Made by a program: the position numbers and the translations under genes. Shown here piece by piece: positions 42,870 to 51,337 of a stretch of DNA of 53,650 nucleotides. Each line of letters begins with the position of its first letter. Position 1 is the stretch's first letter. A model generated the notes under the pieces. It had not been told where the DNA came from, did no database searches, and saw only the letters and a list, made by a program, of their open reading frames with translations. This DNA comes from CAYSLU01 sp964431965 (GTDB lineage: Bacteria; Verrucomicrobiota; Kiritimatiellia; CAIKKV01; CAYSLU01): NCBI GenBank assembly GCA_964431965.1, contig CAYSLU010000028.1, forward strand, positions 1 to 53,650, read 5' to 3'.

Positions 42870-44654
42870 ATGCGTACGACGATTGATCTGGCCGGCACGT
42901 GGGATTTCGTTGCGGATCTCGACCCGAAGTATCACGCCCCATACGGCGGGTACCAGAAGCCGGAGGCCAACCGCCGCCACTGGCTGAAGGTGCCGGTGCC
43001 GGGCGTCTGGCAGAAGTACGGCGAGCGGTACGATATCTACGAGGGCGTGTGCTGGCTGGCCCGCGAGTTCGAGGTGCCGGCCGGATCGGCCGCCGCGTCC
43101 GCCCGCCTGCGCTTCGGCGGCGTCAACTATCTCGCCAGCGTCTTCGTCAACGGAGAGCCCGTCGGCCAACACGAGGGCGGGTACACCGAGTTCACGCTCG
43201 ATGTGACCGGCAAGCTCAAGGCCGGCACAAACCACATCGCGGTCCAGGTGGACAACCGGGCGCTCATCACGAAGTGGCCGCCCGTCCTCGGGTACTTCAA
43301 CTACGGCGGCATCCACCGCGGCGTGAGTTTGGAGCTGTCCGGCGGGCCGACGCTGGAGTCGCTCGCGCTGGAGGCCGTACCGGCTGGCGGCGGCTGGGCG
43401 CTTGCTGTGTCGGGGTGCGTGAATGGGACGGATCGGACCGATCCGACGGATCCGGCCGATCCGCTCATCGCGCGCGTGACCAGCGGCGGGCTCTCGTGGG
43501 AGGAGCCCCTCGGGCCGGGCGGCGCCGTGAGCATGCGCGTGCCGTTCGCGGGTACGCCGTCCTGGTCGCCCGAGAATCCGCACCTGGAGCCGGTTGCGGT
43601 CGAGCTGCTCGACGGGGCGCACACCGTGATGGACCGGCTGGAGTTCGAGTTCGGCTTCCGCACGCTCGCGATGCGCGACGGGCGCGTGCACCTCAACGGG
43701 AAAGCCTATCCGCTCAAGGGCGTCTGCTACGTCTACGACTCGCCGGTCAGCGGCCTGGTGATGACCGCCGGGCAGATCGAGACCGACCTGCGCCTCATGA
43801 AGGCGGCGGGGTGCAACGCGGTCCGCTGCCACTATCCCATGGACGAAGCGTTCTACGCGGCATGCGACCGGCAGGGGCTGCTCGTGTGGATCGAGCCGCC
43901 CGTCTACTGCTATCACCCCGGCAGCGCCGAGACCGGCACGCGCTTCGCCGACGCCGAGTGGCTGGCCCTGGCTCAGGTCATGGCCCGCGAGATGGTCGCC
44001 ACGGCGCGCAACCACCCGAGCGTGGCCATCTACAGCATCGGGAACGAATGCAACACGGCGAACCCGGAAGCCGAGGCGTTCTTCCGCTCGCTCGCTGCCG
44101 CAATCCGCGCCGCCGACCCCACGCGCCTGCTCTCGTATGCCGCGCTCTACGGCACCGTCGGCCCGATCGCCGACATCGTGGACGTGCTCGGGATCAACTC
44201 GTACTACGGCTGGTACGACCAGATCCGGCAGGACGGGACCGACGCACGCGCGCCCCGGGGCCTCCCCGATGGCGCCGTGGCGCCGCGCGTTATCGATCTC
44301 ACCTCAATGCGGAAGATGCTCGACAAGGTGCTGGCCGACAAGCCGAACCTGGCGCTTTTCCTTACCGAGTTCGGTGCGGATTCGGCCCCGGGCTACTACT
44401 CCGCCAGCCGCGAGCTGTGGTCGGAGGACTACCACGCCGACCTGCTGCGGGACATCTTCGCCCTCGCCGCGGAGTATCCCCGGATCGTCGGCACGTTCCC
44501 CTTCTGCTTCAGCGACTACCGCGATCCGTCGAAGGTGGTCAACGGGTACTGGAACGAGCTGAACCTCAAGGGGCTGGTGGACTACCAGCGCAACCGGAAG
44601 AAGGCGTTCGGAGCCATCCGCGGGATCTATGGAGGCGCCGGGAGGACGTCATGA
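42870..44654 (+). CDS. GH2-family glycosidase (beta-glucuronidase/beta-galactosidase-like)
   Basis: ATG 42870 follows a GGGGGG stretch (42858-42863); the frame runs further upstream but overlaps the isomerase gene. The 594-residue product has no signal peptide. The sugar-binding domain 'MRTTIDLAGTWDFVADLDPK' and 'VPVPGVWQKYGERYDIYEGV..WLAREFEVP' are diagnostic of GH2. Then comes the immunoglobulin-like domain and the TIM barrel with 'LMKAAGCNAVRCHYPMDEAFY', acid/base E393 in 'SIGNECNTANPE', and nucleophile E500 in 'FLTEFGADS', as in the beta-glucuronidase subgroup (E-x-G-A-D). The Asn-Arg-Lys segment 'YQRNRKKAFGAIRGIY' resembles the N-x-K motif that recognises glucuronate. It ends in an ATGA overlap with the URO-D protein. 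Confidence 0.9.
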   Translation: MRTTIDLAGTWDFVADLDPKYHAPYGGYQKPEANRRHWLKVPVPGVWQKYGERYDIYEGVCWLAREFEVPAGSAAASARLRFGGVNYLASVFVNGEPVGQHEGGYTEFTLDVTGKLKAGTNHIAVQVDNRALITKWPPVLGYFNYGGIHRGVSLELSGGPTLESLALEAVPAGGGWALAVSGCVNGTDRTDPTDPADPLIARVTSGGLSWEEPLGPGGAVSMRVPFAGTPSWSPENPHLEPVAVELLDGAHTVMDRLEFEFGFRTLAMRDGRVHLNGKAYPLKGVCYVYDSPVSGLVMTAGQIETDLRLMKAAGCNAVRCHYPMDEAFYAACDRQGLLVWIEPPVYCYHPGSAETGTRFADAEWLALAQVMAREMVATARNHPSVAIYSIGNECNTANPEAEAFFRSLAAAIRAADPTRLLSYAALYGTVGPIADIVDVLGINSYYGWYDQIRQDGTDARAPRGLPDGAVAPRVIDLTSMRKMLDKVLADKPNLALFLTEFGADSAPGYYSASRELWSEDYHADLLRDIFALAAEYPRIVGTFPFCFSDYRDPSKVVNGYWNELNLKGLVDYQRNRKKAFGAIRGIYGGAGRTS

Positions 44655-45700
44655 GAGGATCGATCGAGCGGATCCGGGCGGTGATTCAGGGCGGTCAGCC
44701 GGACCGCACGCCCATGTTCGACCTGCTCCGCAACGGCGCGGTCATCCGTCATTTCACGGGCGTGGAGCTGACCGTCGAGAACGGCTCGGAGCTGGTCTAC
44801 AAGGCGTACGAACTCGCCATCGATGGAACCCGGCCGATGGTCAAAGCCCCGAACGCGGAGCGGACGCAGGTTCTCCCCGACGGCCGCAAGCAGGACATCC
44901 GCCGGTGGACCATCTGGACGGAGCATCGGCGCTACGCCGACAGCGCGGCCTACGCGCGGGAGAAGCGCGATTGCCTGGATGCCTTCGACCCGGCTTGGAC
45001 GCGTGCCGATCAGGCCGCGATGGACAGATCCCTGGCCGGCATGTCCGCCGACCGCCGCAAGCTGGGCGAGGTCTTCTACTTCCCCGGCATCCCCGGCCCG
45101 AGCCTGACCAGCGTGTACGATGAGGTCGGCCTCGAGCACTTCTCCTACTACCTGGCCGACTGCCCAGACATCGTCCCGGAGTTGCTGGAGCTGAACACCG
45201 TCCGCGCCGAGCGCTGGTATCGCCACCTGCCCGACGACCACGGAATCGAGGCCGGCTTTCTCGGCGACGACATCGCCTACAAGTCGGGCCCGCTGGTGAG
45301 CCCGGCCTGGATGCGCGAGCACTACTTCGCGCGGCTGGCGCGGACCCTCGCCGCCGCCCACGCCCGCGGCATCAAGGTGCTCTTCCACTCGGACGGCAAC
45401 CTCAACCCGATCCTCGACGACCTGGTGGCCGCCGGCATCGACGGGCTCAACCCCATCGAGGTGCTGGCCGGCATGGACGTCGGCGAAATCCACCGCCGCC
45501 ACCCGCGCCTCTTCATGGCGGGCGGGATCGACGTGTCGCAGCTCCTCCCGTTCGGCACGCCGCCGCAGGTGAAGGACGCGGCGCGGCGGGCGATCGACCA
45601 GGCCGAAGGCCGGCTGCTGATCGGCAGCAGCACCGAGCTCAACGACGAGGTTCCCCTGGCCAACTTCCTCGCGCTCCGCGAGGCTGTGTTCTCGACGTGA
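44651..45700 (+). CDS. Uroporphyrinogen decarboxylase-fold protein
   Basis: The ATG overlaps the GH2 stop and has GGAGGA (44641-44646). The 349-residue product belongs to the URO-D superfamily: 'MRGSIERIRAVIQGGQPDRTPMFDLLRNGAV', 'EAGFLGDDIAYKSGPLVSPAWM', 'KVLFHSDGNLNPILDDLVAAGIDGLNPIEVLAGMDVGEI' and 'LFMAGGIDVSQLLPFGTPPQV'. True HemE carries a different N-terminal Arg/Asp set, so this belongs to the divergent group related to cobalamin-dependent methyltransferases. Such proteins are common next to glycosidases in planctomycete-like genomes, where a methyl-ether or other demethylation role has been suggested but not shown. Co-translation with GH2 fits processing of a modified sugar or aglycone. 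Confidence 0.85.
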   Translation: MRGSIERIRAVIQGGQPDRTPMFDLLRNGAVIRHFTGVELTVENGSELVYKAYELAIDGTRPMVKAPNAERTQVLPDGRKQDIRRWTIWTEHRRYADSAAYAREKRDCLDAFDPAWTRADQAAMDRSLAGMSADRRKLGEVFYFPGIPGPSLTSVYDEVGLEHFSYYLADCPDIVPELLELNTVRAERWYRHLPDDHGIEAGFLGDDIAYKSGPLVSPAWMREHYFARLARTLAAAHARGIKVLFHSDGNLNPILDDLVAAGIDGLNPIEVLAGMDVGEIHRRHPRLFMAGGIDVSQLLPFGTPPQVKDAARRAIDQAEGRLLIGSSTELNDEVPLANFLALREAVFST

Positions 45701-45765
45701 GGAGAGGGGCCGATGGATGGGGCTGCACATGAGCGCGCGCCGGCACGCCGGAAGGAGATGGGCGG

Positions 45766-47142
45766 ATGAGCGGGGCAGCGGATATCGGATCGCGTCGCGA
45801 ACTGTTTGTCGATCGCTTCCTGGTGGAGACACTGGAGGGCGTAACGTTCAAGCTGCACACCCCGCAGCTCGCGCCGCCAGCGGACAGCCCGATCCTCGGG
45901 CACTACATGACCGTCCTCATGGACGGCGAGCGATACCGCGCCTACTACCGGGGCAACGATCCGTCGTATCGGGGTGAGGCGTTCGACGGGAACGAGGGCG
46001 AGCTCACGTGCGTCGCGGAGAGCGGCGACGGAGTCGAGTGGCAGCTTCCCGAGTTCGGGCTTTGCGAGGTGAACGGCTCGCTCCGGAACAACAGCATCCT
46101 CCGGCAGCCGCCGTTCAGCCACAACTTTTCGCCGTTCATCGACCGCAACCCGGCCGCCGACCCGCGCGCCCGCTACAAGGCTCTGGCCGGCACGCACCAC
46201 GGCAAAGCGCCCGGCGCGGGCGGGCTTCACGCCTTCGGCTCGTCCGACGGCATCCGCTGGGAGATGCTCGCCGCCGAGCCTGCAATCGTTCACCAGGAGT
46301 TCGCGTTCGACTCGCAGAATGTGTCCTTCTGGTCGGCGGCGGAGGGCTGCTACGTCTGCTACTTCCGCACGTGGCCGACGCCCCACGGGAACCTTCGGAC
46401 GATCAGCCGCACGACGTCCGCTGACTTCCGACACTGGACGCCGGCGGTCGCGATGGCCCCGAATCTGCCGGGCGAGCACCTGTACACGAGCCAGACGCAC
46501 CCCTACTTCCGCGCCCCGCAGATCTACGTGGCGCTCCCCACACGGTTCCGGCCCGACCGCGGCGACTCGACTGATATCCTCTTCATGACGACGCGCGCGG
46601 GGAGCGAGCGCTACGAGCGGCTCTTCACGGAGGCGTTCATCCGGCCGGGCCTCGACCCCCGGCGATGGGGGAACCGCAGCAACTACGCGGCGTGCGGCGT
46701 GGTGCCCACCGGGCCGGCGGAGATGTCCATCTATCACGGCCCAGCCGGACGGCGGTACACGCTCCGCACGGACGGGTTCATCTCGCTGAACGCCGGCTAC
46801 GGAGGCGGAGCCGTGACGACGAGGCCGTTCACCTTCTCCGGGGCGGAGCTGTCCCTGAACGTGGCCACTTCGGCTGCCGGGAGCGTGCGCGTCGAGCTGC
46901 GCGACGAGGTCGGTCGCCCCGTGCCCGGGCGCTCGCTCACCGAGGCCGACGAGATCGTCGGCGATGCGATTGCCCGGCGCGTCACGTGGCGGGGCGACGC
47001 CGACGTGGCGGCCTGGGCCGGTCGCCCCGTCCGTCTGCATGTCGTCATGCGCGAGGCGGACCTCTACTCGCTGTGCTTCAAAGGCGCTGGGCTGATCGAC
47101 GCGCCGGCGGACGGCCGGGCGCAGACGCTGAGGGTCCCATGA
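45766..47142 (+). CDS. Five-bladed-propeller glycosidase-like protein (GH32/43-like), uncharacterised
   Basis: GGAGATGGG (45752-45760) precedes ATG 45766. The 458-residue product has no signal peptide. 'RRELFVDRFLVETLEGVTFKLHTPQ' and 'MTVLMDGERYRAYYRGNDPSY' are the hallmark opening of a family very abundant in planctomycete-like bacteria and loosely annotated as glycosyl hydrolase. Blade strands such as 'YKALAGTHHGKAPGAGGLHAFGSSDGIRWE' and 'FDSQNVSFWSAAEGCYVCYFR' are regular. The C-terminal 120 residues are a beta-sandwich ('ELSLNVATSAAGSVRVELRD'). Activity has not been defined for the family. It ends in an ATGA overlap with the truncated gene at 47139. Confidence 0.75.
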   Translation: MSGAADIGSRRELFVDRFLVETLEGVTFKLHTPQLAPPADSPILGHYMTVLMDGERYRAYYRGNDPSYRGEAFDGNEGELTCVAESGDGVEWQLPEFGLCEVNGSLRNNSILRQPPFSHNFSPFIDRNPAADPRARYKALAGTHHGKAPGAGGLHAFGSSDGIRWEMLAAEPAIVHQEFAFDSQNVSFWSAAEGCYVCYFRTWPTPHGNLRTISRTTSADFRHWTPAVAMAPNLPGEHLYTSQTHPYFRAPQIYVALPTRFRPDRGDSTDILFMTTRAGSERYERLFTEAFIRPGLDPRRWGNRSNYAACGVVPTGPAEMSIYHGPAGRRYTLRTDGFISLNAGYGGGAVTTRPFTFSGAELSLNVATSAAGSVRVELRDEVGRPVPGRSLTEADEIVGDAIARRVTWRGDADVAAWAGRPVRLHVVMREADLYSLCFKGAGLIDAPADGRAQTLRVP

Positions 47143-47282
47143 GCGAGAAGCTGGCCGACGCATTTCGCGATCCGCCGCGCGAGTTCGGGTTCATGCCGTT
47201 CTGGTTCTGGAACGGCCTGCACCTGCCATTGGGGCTGATGGGCCCGGTCAGATTGCTGCGCGCGAAGGCACAGACGGCATAA
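47139..47282 (+). pseudogene. N-terminal stump of a GH106-type rhamnosidase-like gene
   Basis: ATG 47139 overlaps the previous stop. The 47-codon frame begins MSEKLADAFRDPPREFGFM and continues PFWFWNG, the typical start of large GH106-like alpha-L-rhamnosidases ('F.NPP..FRPMPFWFWN'). After that it reads LHLPLGLMGPVRLLRAKAQTA and stops at TAA 47280-47282, where an intact gene would continue for several hundred residues. The next gene starts only 27 bases later, so the body of the enzyme was deleted. An alternative is a genuine microprotein, which the family-like N-terminus makes less likely. Confidence 0.68.
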
Positions 47283-47309
47283 TTCGGAGCGAGCGAGGAA
47301 CACGACATC

Positions 47310-47975
47310 ATGATCCTGTACATCATCACGGACAGCCCGGCCAACGCGCGGGGCGCCAGCTTTTGGACGCACAAGCACGTGCTCGAGGAGCTGGCGGACG
47401 ACGCATGCGTTGTTCTCCGCTACAACCAGCTCAGCCGCGAGCTGCTGGACCGGGTGGGGCCCTGGGCCATCTGCCACAGCGGCGGCGGCGCTGTCTTCAG
47501 CGAATACGACGTCCTGCAGCACCCCGAGTACCGCCGGGTGGTCACGGAGCACGATGCGCCCCAGATCGGGTTCTGCGGCGGCCACCAGCTGATCGCCCGC
47601 CACTTCGGCTCGACGGTGAGCCCCATGGGCCCGCTTCGCGAGGACGAGGCCGATCACAACCCGGCCTACCATGCCGGGCTCTACAAGGAGTCGGGCGTCT
47701 ACCCCGTGCGCATCGCGGTGCCTGACCCCTTGTTCGATGGGCTGGGGGACGTGATCCGCGTGCACCAGAGCCACAAGGACGAGGTCAAGGAGCTGGGCCC
47801 GGACCTGCTGCTGCTGGCCAGCTCGGCCCGCTGCCGCGTCCAGGCGTTCAAGCACCGCACGAAGCCGATCTACGGCACGCAGTTCCACCCCGAGCAATCC
47901 CCGGAGGCGTATCCCGACGGACGGCGGGTGCTGGCCAATTTCTTCCGTCTGGCGCGGCCACGCGCTATGGTGTGA
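47310..47975 (+). CDS. Class I glutamine amidotransferase-like protein
   Basis: The 221-residue product starts at ATG 47310 behind GAGGAA (47294-47299). The triad of the GATase class I fold is present: Cys in 'IGFCGGHQLIA' (normally G-x-C-x-G-x-Q, here G-F-C-G-G-H-Q), and His and Glu in 'GTQFHPEQSPEA'. 'AICHSGGGAVFSEYDVLQ' precedes. It stands alone, with no synthase partner nearby, so it could be a stand-alone amidase acting on a gamma-glutamyl compound, like GatD or PuuD relatives. Its TGA (47973-47975) overlaps the stop of the convergent CFA gene by 11 bases, which leaves no room for a conventional terminator between them. Confidence 0.85.
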   Translation: MILYIITDSPANARGASFWTHKHVLEELADDACVVLRYNQLSRELLDRVGPWAICHSGGGAVFSEYDVLQHPEYRRVVTEHDAPQIGFCGGHQLIARHFGSTVSPMGPLREDEADHNPAYHAGLYKESGVYPVRIAVPDPLFDGLGDVIRVHQSHKDEVKELGPDLLLLASSARCRVQAFKHRTKPIYGTQFHPEQSPEAYPDGRRVLANFFRLARPRAMV

Positions 47976-49950
47976 TGCGAGCGGCGGGCTCCCGTGCGCC
48001 GACGACAAGTTGCCAGTCGTCAATGTAACCCGTTGCGAATCCGGCCTCGCAATACGCGAAGTAGTAGTTCCACTTGCGCTGGAACGCGGCGTCGAATCCC
48101 ATGCGGCTCAGGTCCTCGGCGCGGGCATTGAACCGATCGCGCCAGATTCGCAGCGTGGACGGATAGTGCCTGCCGATGCTGTCGGCTCGCTCGACGCGCA
48201 GCCCCGCCGCCCCTTCCATCGCCGCGGCAAGGATCGCGCGCGAAGGCAGGACCCCGCCGGGGAAGATGTGCTTCTGAATCCAGTCCGGACTGCGCCGATA
48301 TGACGCGTAGCGTTCGTCGGGGATGGTGATGACCTGCAGGACCAACCGGCCTCCGGGGCTGAGCGCGCCGGCGCACTTACGGAAGAAGACCTCGAAGTAC
48401 TCGTGCCCCACTGCCTCCAGCATCTCGATGGAGACGATGCGGTCGTACGGCCCCTCCAAGTCGCGGTAGTCCATCAGCCGCAAGGTGATCCGATCCGTCA
48501 GCCCCGCGGCCTGCACGCGCTCTTGCGCGAGCCTGAGCTGCGCCTCCGAAATGGTGATGCCCGTGACTCGGCAGCCGGTCTGCCGGACCGCTTCGATCGC
48601 GAATCCGCCCCAGCCGCAGCCGATCTCGAGCACGTTGTGCTCAGGTCCGATCCCGGCCAGTTCCACGACCCGCCGGATCTTGGCAACCTGCGCGTCGGCC
48701 AGCGTCCGGTCCGGCCGATCGAACACGGCGCATGAGTACAGCAGGGTTTCAGGGTCCAGCCACAGGCGGTAGAAGTCGTTACCCAGGTCGTAGTGCGCGC
48801 GGATGTTGCGCCGGCTCCCCGTGGGCGTATTGCGCCGGTGCGCGTGCATGATGCGGTTGGCACAGCGGCCCGCGAAGCTCGGATTGAGCGCCGCCGCGTC
48901 AAGCGCAGCCACGTTCTTCACCAGAAGCGTGATGAGTGCCGTCAGGTCGTCCGCGGTCCACTCGCCGGCCGTGAACGACTCGCCGAATCCGATATCGCCG
49001 TCCAGCACGAGTCGCGGGAAGAAGCGGTAGCTCCAGACCCGCAGCGTGGGGGCCGGCGCCACCGCCTCTCCGAACGTCCACACCGTGCCGTCGGGAAGCC
49101 GGACGACAAGCCGCCCGTCTTTCAGTCCGGAGAGCAGCCGCCGCACCGCCCGCATGCACCACCGCTCATAGATCGTCGGCGGCGGCACGCCGATGGTCAT
49201 GGGATGCGAGGGATTGGGCTTGGGGTGGATAGGCAGTTTGAGGCGAAAGCGAAGCCGGCCGGCCTGCCAGGCGATCCGCGGCAGGCTGGACACGATGCGG
49301 AACGGGTGCCGGAAGACGTTGGCGCGCAGCGCTCGGGAGTCGAGCGGCACCGCGTCGCCCCACAGCAACGCCGTGAGGATCTTTTCGCCGTCTCGGACCA
49401 GATCGATCGCCAGCCGCATGCTCGGCCCCAGCTCCGACAGGCTGAACTCGTAGTGGCCGCGCATGTCGTTGAAAGGCGATACGTGGAACTGCTTCTGGTG
49501 CCGGAACTGCAGGGGGAAGCGGGCCGCATCGCCCTCCGGTTCGCGCAGGATGTAGAGATGGCGTTCGCCGAAGGTGTTGTTGACTTCCGCGGCGACGCAG
49601 CGCACCGATCCATCCGCCCGGTAGCAGTAGTGGAAACTCACGGGGTTGAACACGTGGCCGAACAGGCGCGGCATGGTCAGCAGTTCCACCCGCGCTATGC
49701 CGTCGTCGCATTCCGCCTCCCGCAGGAGCCGCATCAGCCGCTCCCGGATGGTCCCGTCTCCGCACAGGTAGTCCCGGTCATGGAGGGAGAGCAGCGCCCG
49801 ACGGTTGTACCCGAACCCGCGGATCTCGCGGTCGAGTTGCGGCAACTCATCAAGGTCGAAGGCGAACGTAAAGACGGGGTAACGAAAGCGGTGAGGCACC
49901 GGCGCATACCGGGCGTGCATGGCGTTGGCGATGTACAGGCGAGATCTCAC
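47965..49950 (-). CDS. DUF1365-cyclopropane fatty-acyl-phospholipid synthase fusion
   Basis: Translation most likely starts at GTG 49950, overlapping the upstream gene's stop (ATGTGA). Residues 1-240 of the 661 are a full DUF1365 domain (VRSRLYIANAMHARYAPVPH, RLFGHVFNPVSFHYCY, VNNTFGERHLY). Residues about 255-661 are a complete CFA synthase/SAM methyltransferase: 'RRNIRAHYDLGNDFYRLWLDP' and 'LLYSCAVFD', SAM site 'VLEIGCGWGGFAIEA', 'ISEAQLRLAQERV', 'RIVSIEMLEAVGHEYFEVFF', 'HIFPGGVLPS', and 'FQRKWNYYFAYCEAGFATGYI'. The two are usually separate neighbouring genes; here a fused one. It should methylate unsaturated acyl chains in membrane lipids. Co-transcribed with the flavoprotein upstream. Confidence 0.9.
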   Translation of the reverse strand: MRSRLYIANAMHARYAPVPHRFRYPVFTFAFDLDELPQLDREIRGFGYNRRALLSLHDRDYLCGDGTIRERLMRLLREAECDDGIARVELLTMPRLFGHVFNPVSFHYCYRADGSVRCVAAEVNNTFGERHLYILREPEGDAARFPLQFRHQKQFHVSPFNDMRGHYEFSLSELGPSMRLAIDLVRDGEKILTALLWGDAVPLDSRALRANVFRHPFRIVSSLPRIAWQAGRLRFRLKLPIHPKPNPSHPMTIGVPPPTIYERWCMRAVRRLLSGLKDGRLVVRLPDGTVWTFGEAVAPAPTLRVWSYRFFPRLVLDGDIGFGESFTAGEWTADDLTALITLLVKNVAALDAAALNPSFAGRCANRIMHAHRRNTPTGSRRNIRAHYDLGNDFYRLWLDPETLLYSCAVFDRPDRTLADAQVAKIRRVVELAGIGPEHNVLEIGCGWGGFAIEAVRQTGCRVTGITISEAQLRLAQERVQAAGLTDRITLRLMDYRDLEGPYDRIVSIEMLEAVGHEYFEVFFRKCAGALSPGGRLVLQVITIPDERYASYRRSPDWIQKHIFPGGVLPSRAILAAAMEGAAGLRVERADSIGRHYPSTLRIWRDRFNARAEDLSRMGFDAAFQRKWNYYFAYCEAGFATGYIDDWQLVVGAREPAARITP

Positions 49951-51218
49951 ATTTCCAATCCAAAGCTTCGACCCAGTTCCACCGCGGAGCGAACGGCGTC
50001 CTCGTGAAAGCCGTACCCGAAGTAGCTGCCGCAGTACCACGTGCGGCGCTTTCCGTTGAGCGAGGGCAGTTCCCCCTGAGCGGCGAGGGCTTCCCGCGAA
50101 TACGTCGGATGGTGGTAAACCGTGCGCATGATGACGCGGTCGGCCGCCAGCGGAGCGCGGCGGTTGAGCGATACGAACAGTGGCGTGCTCGTCTGCAGCC
50201 CCTGCAGGCGGTTCATCCAGTACGACAGGGCGGCCGGACCCGCCGGGTCGCTGCCGCGCTCCCGGGTGTAGTTCCAGGAGGACCAGATCCGGCGCAGCGG
50301 CGGCATCGCGGATGGGTCCGTGTGCAGCACCGTGTCGTTGGGCTGATACACCCAGGCGCCCAGCAGGCGGCGTTCGGCGTCGGATGGGTCGGCCAGCAGT
50401 CCCAGCGCTTCGTCGGCGTGAGCGGCGATGACCACCCCGTCGAACTCGCCGGCCGGGCCCCCGGCCGTTGCCAGGGCGACCCGTTCCTCAAGACGCCGAA
50501 CCTCCGCAATGGGCGCGCACAAACGAACCTCGCCCTTGAAGTCCGCAAGCATACGCTTGACGTAACGGTGACTGCCGCCCGCAACGGTCCGCCATTGCGG
50601 CCTCTGACTAACTGTCAACAAGCCGTGGTTATGGAAGAACTGCACGAACGATTCCGCCGGGAACTCCATCATGCGGTTGTCGGGCGTGGACCAGATGGCC
50701 GCTGCCATGGGGATGAGATGGTGCCGGACGAACATCTCCGAGTAGCCGCCGCGCTTGAGATAGCCGCCGAGCGTCTGTTCCCTCAGTCCGCCGGCGAGCA
50801 GGTCGCGCTCCGCCTCGCGGAAAAACCGGAACACCTCGCGCACCATCCGGAGAAACGCCGGACGCAGCAGGTTGCGCCGCTGAGCGAAGAGGCCATTCAG
50901 CCCGCCGCCGGAGTACTGCATGCCCGTGAGTTCATCCCAATAGCTGAACGACATCTCGCTGTCACGCAGCGGAACGTCGAGCTGTTCGAGCAGCCGCGTC
51001 AGCAGCGGGTAGTTGCGGTGGTTCATGACGATGAACCCCGTGTCCACGGGCGTGCCCTTGTCGGGACCGTCGGGAATCGTTACCGTGTGCGTGTGACCGC
51101 CCGCGTAGTCATTCTTCTCGAAGAGCGTAACATGGTGTCTGCGCTGCAGGATGTAGGCGGCGGTAAGCCCCGCCACGCCCGCGCCGACGACGGCGATCCG
51201 GGATGAGGACTGAAGCAT
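49947..51218 (-). CDS. FAD-dependent amine-oxidase-fold protein (COG2907 type)
   Basis: ATG 51218 is chosen; the frame extends to 51266 but 'MLQSSSRIAVVGAGVAGLTA' is the typical start. The 423-residue product has GxGxxG and 'VTLFEKNDYAGGHTHTVTIPD', as in flavin amine oxidases and carotenoid-type desaturases. 'DTGFIVMNHRNYPLLTRLLEQL' and 'ANQ-like' core segments 'YQPNDTVLHTDPSAMPPLR' and 'YWMNRLQGL' are conserved in the COG2907 group, which is constantly linked to DUF1365 and CFA genes. In Rhodobacter a related gene group is controlled by the singlet-oxygen response and makes furan fatty acids. Its last codon and stop overlap the next gene. A desaturase or oxidase acting on acyl chains is my inference. 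Confidence 0.85.
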   Translation of the reverse strand: MLQSSSRIAVVGAGVAGLTAAYILQRRHHVTLFEKNDYAGGHTHTVTIPDGPDKGTPVDTGFIVMNHRNYPLLTRLLEQLDVPLRDSEMSFSYWDELTGMQYSGGGLNGLFAQRRNLLRPAFLRMVREVFRFFREAERDLLAGGLREQTLGGYLKRGGYSEMFVRHHLIPMAAAIWSTPDNRMMEFPAESFVQFFHNHGLLTVSQRPQWRTVAGGSHRYVKRMLADFKGEVRLCAPIAEVRRLEERVALATAGGPAGEFDGVVIAAHADEALGLLADPSDAERRLLGAWVYQPNDTVLHTDPSAMPPLRRIWSSWNYTRERGSDPAGPAALSYWMNRLQGLQTSTPLFVSLNRRAPLAADRVIMRTVYHHPTYSREALAAQGELPSLNGKRRTWYCGSYFGYGFHEDAVRSAVELGRSFGLEM

Positions 51219-51337
51219 GCGCGAGAGCTTATCAGCACCGGCCGCGGATGCAAGAAACGCTGTCATCAGGGTCCAGGATTAGCCAGCGTTGAAGTCAAAC
51301 GCATGTCAGGACGGTCCGAGATTCAGGAGGTCTGGCC

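Noticed and set aside
42899..45700. 933-codon plus-strand frame spanning GH2 and URO-D
   Set aside because: The first 584 codons are the wrong frame of GH2; only the part from 44651 is real. No fusion protein exists.
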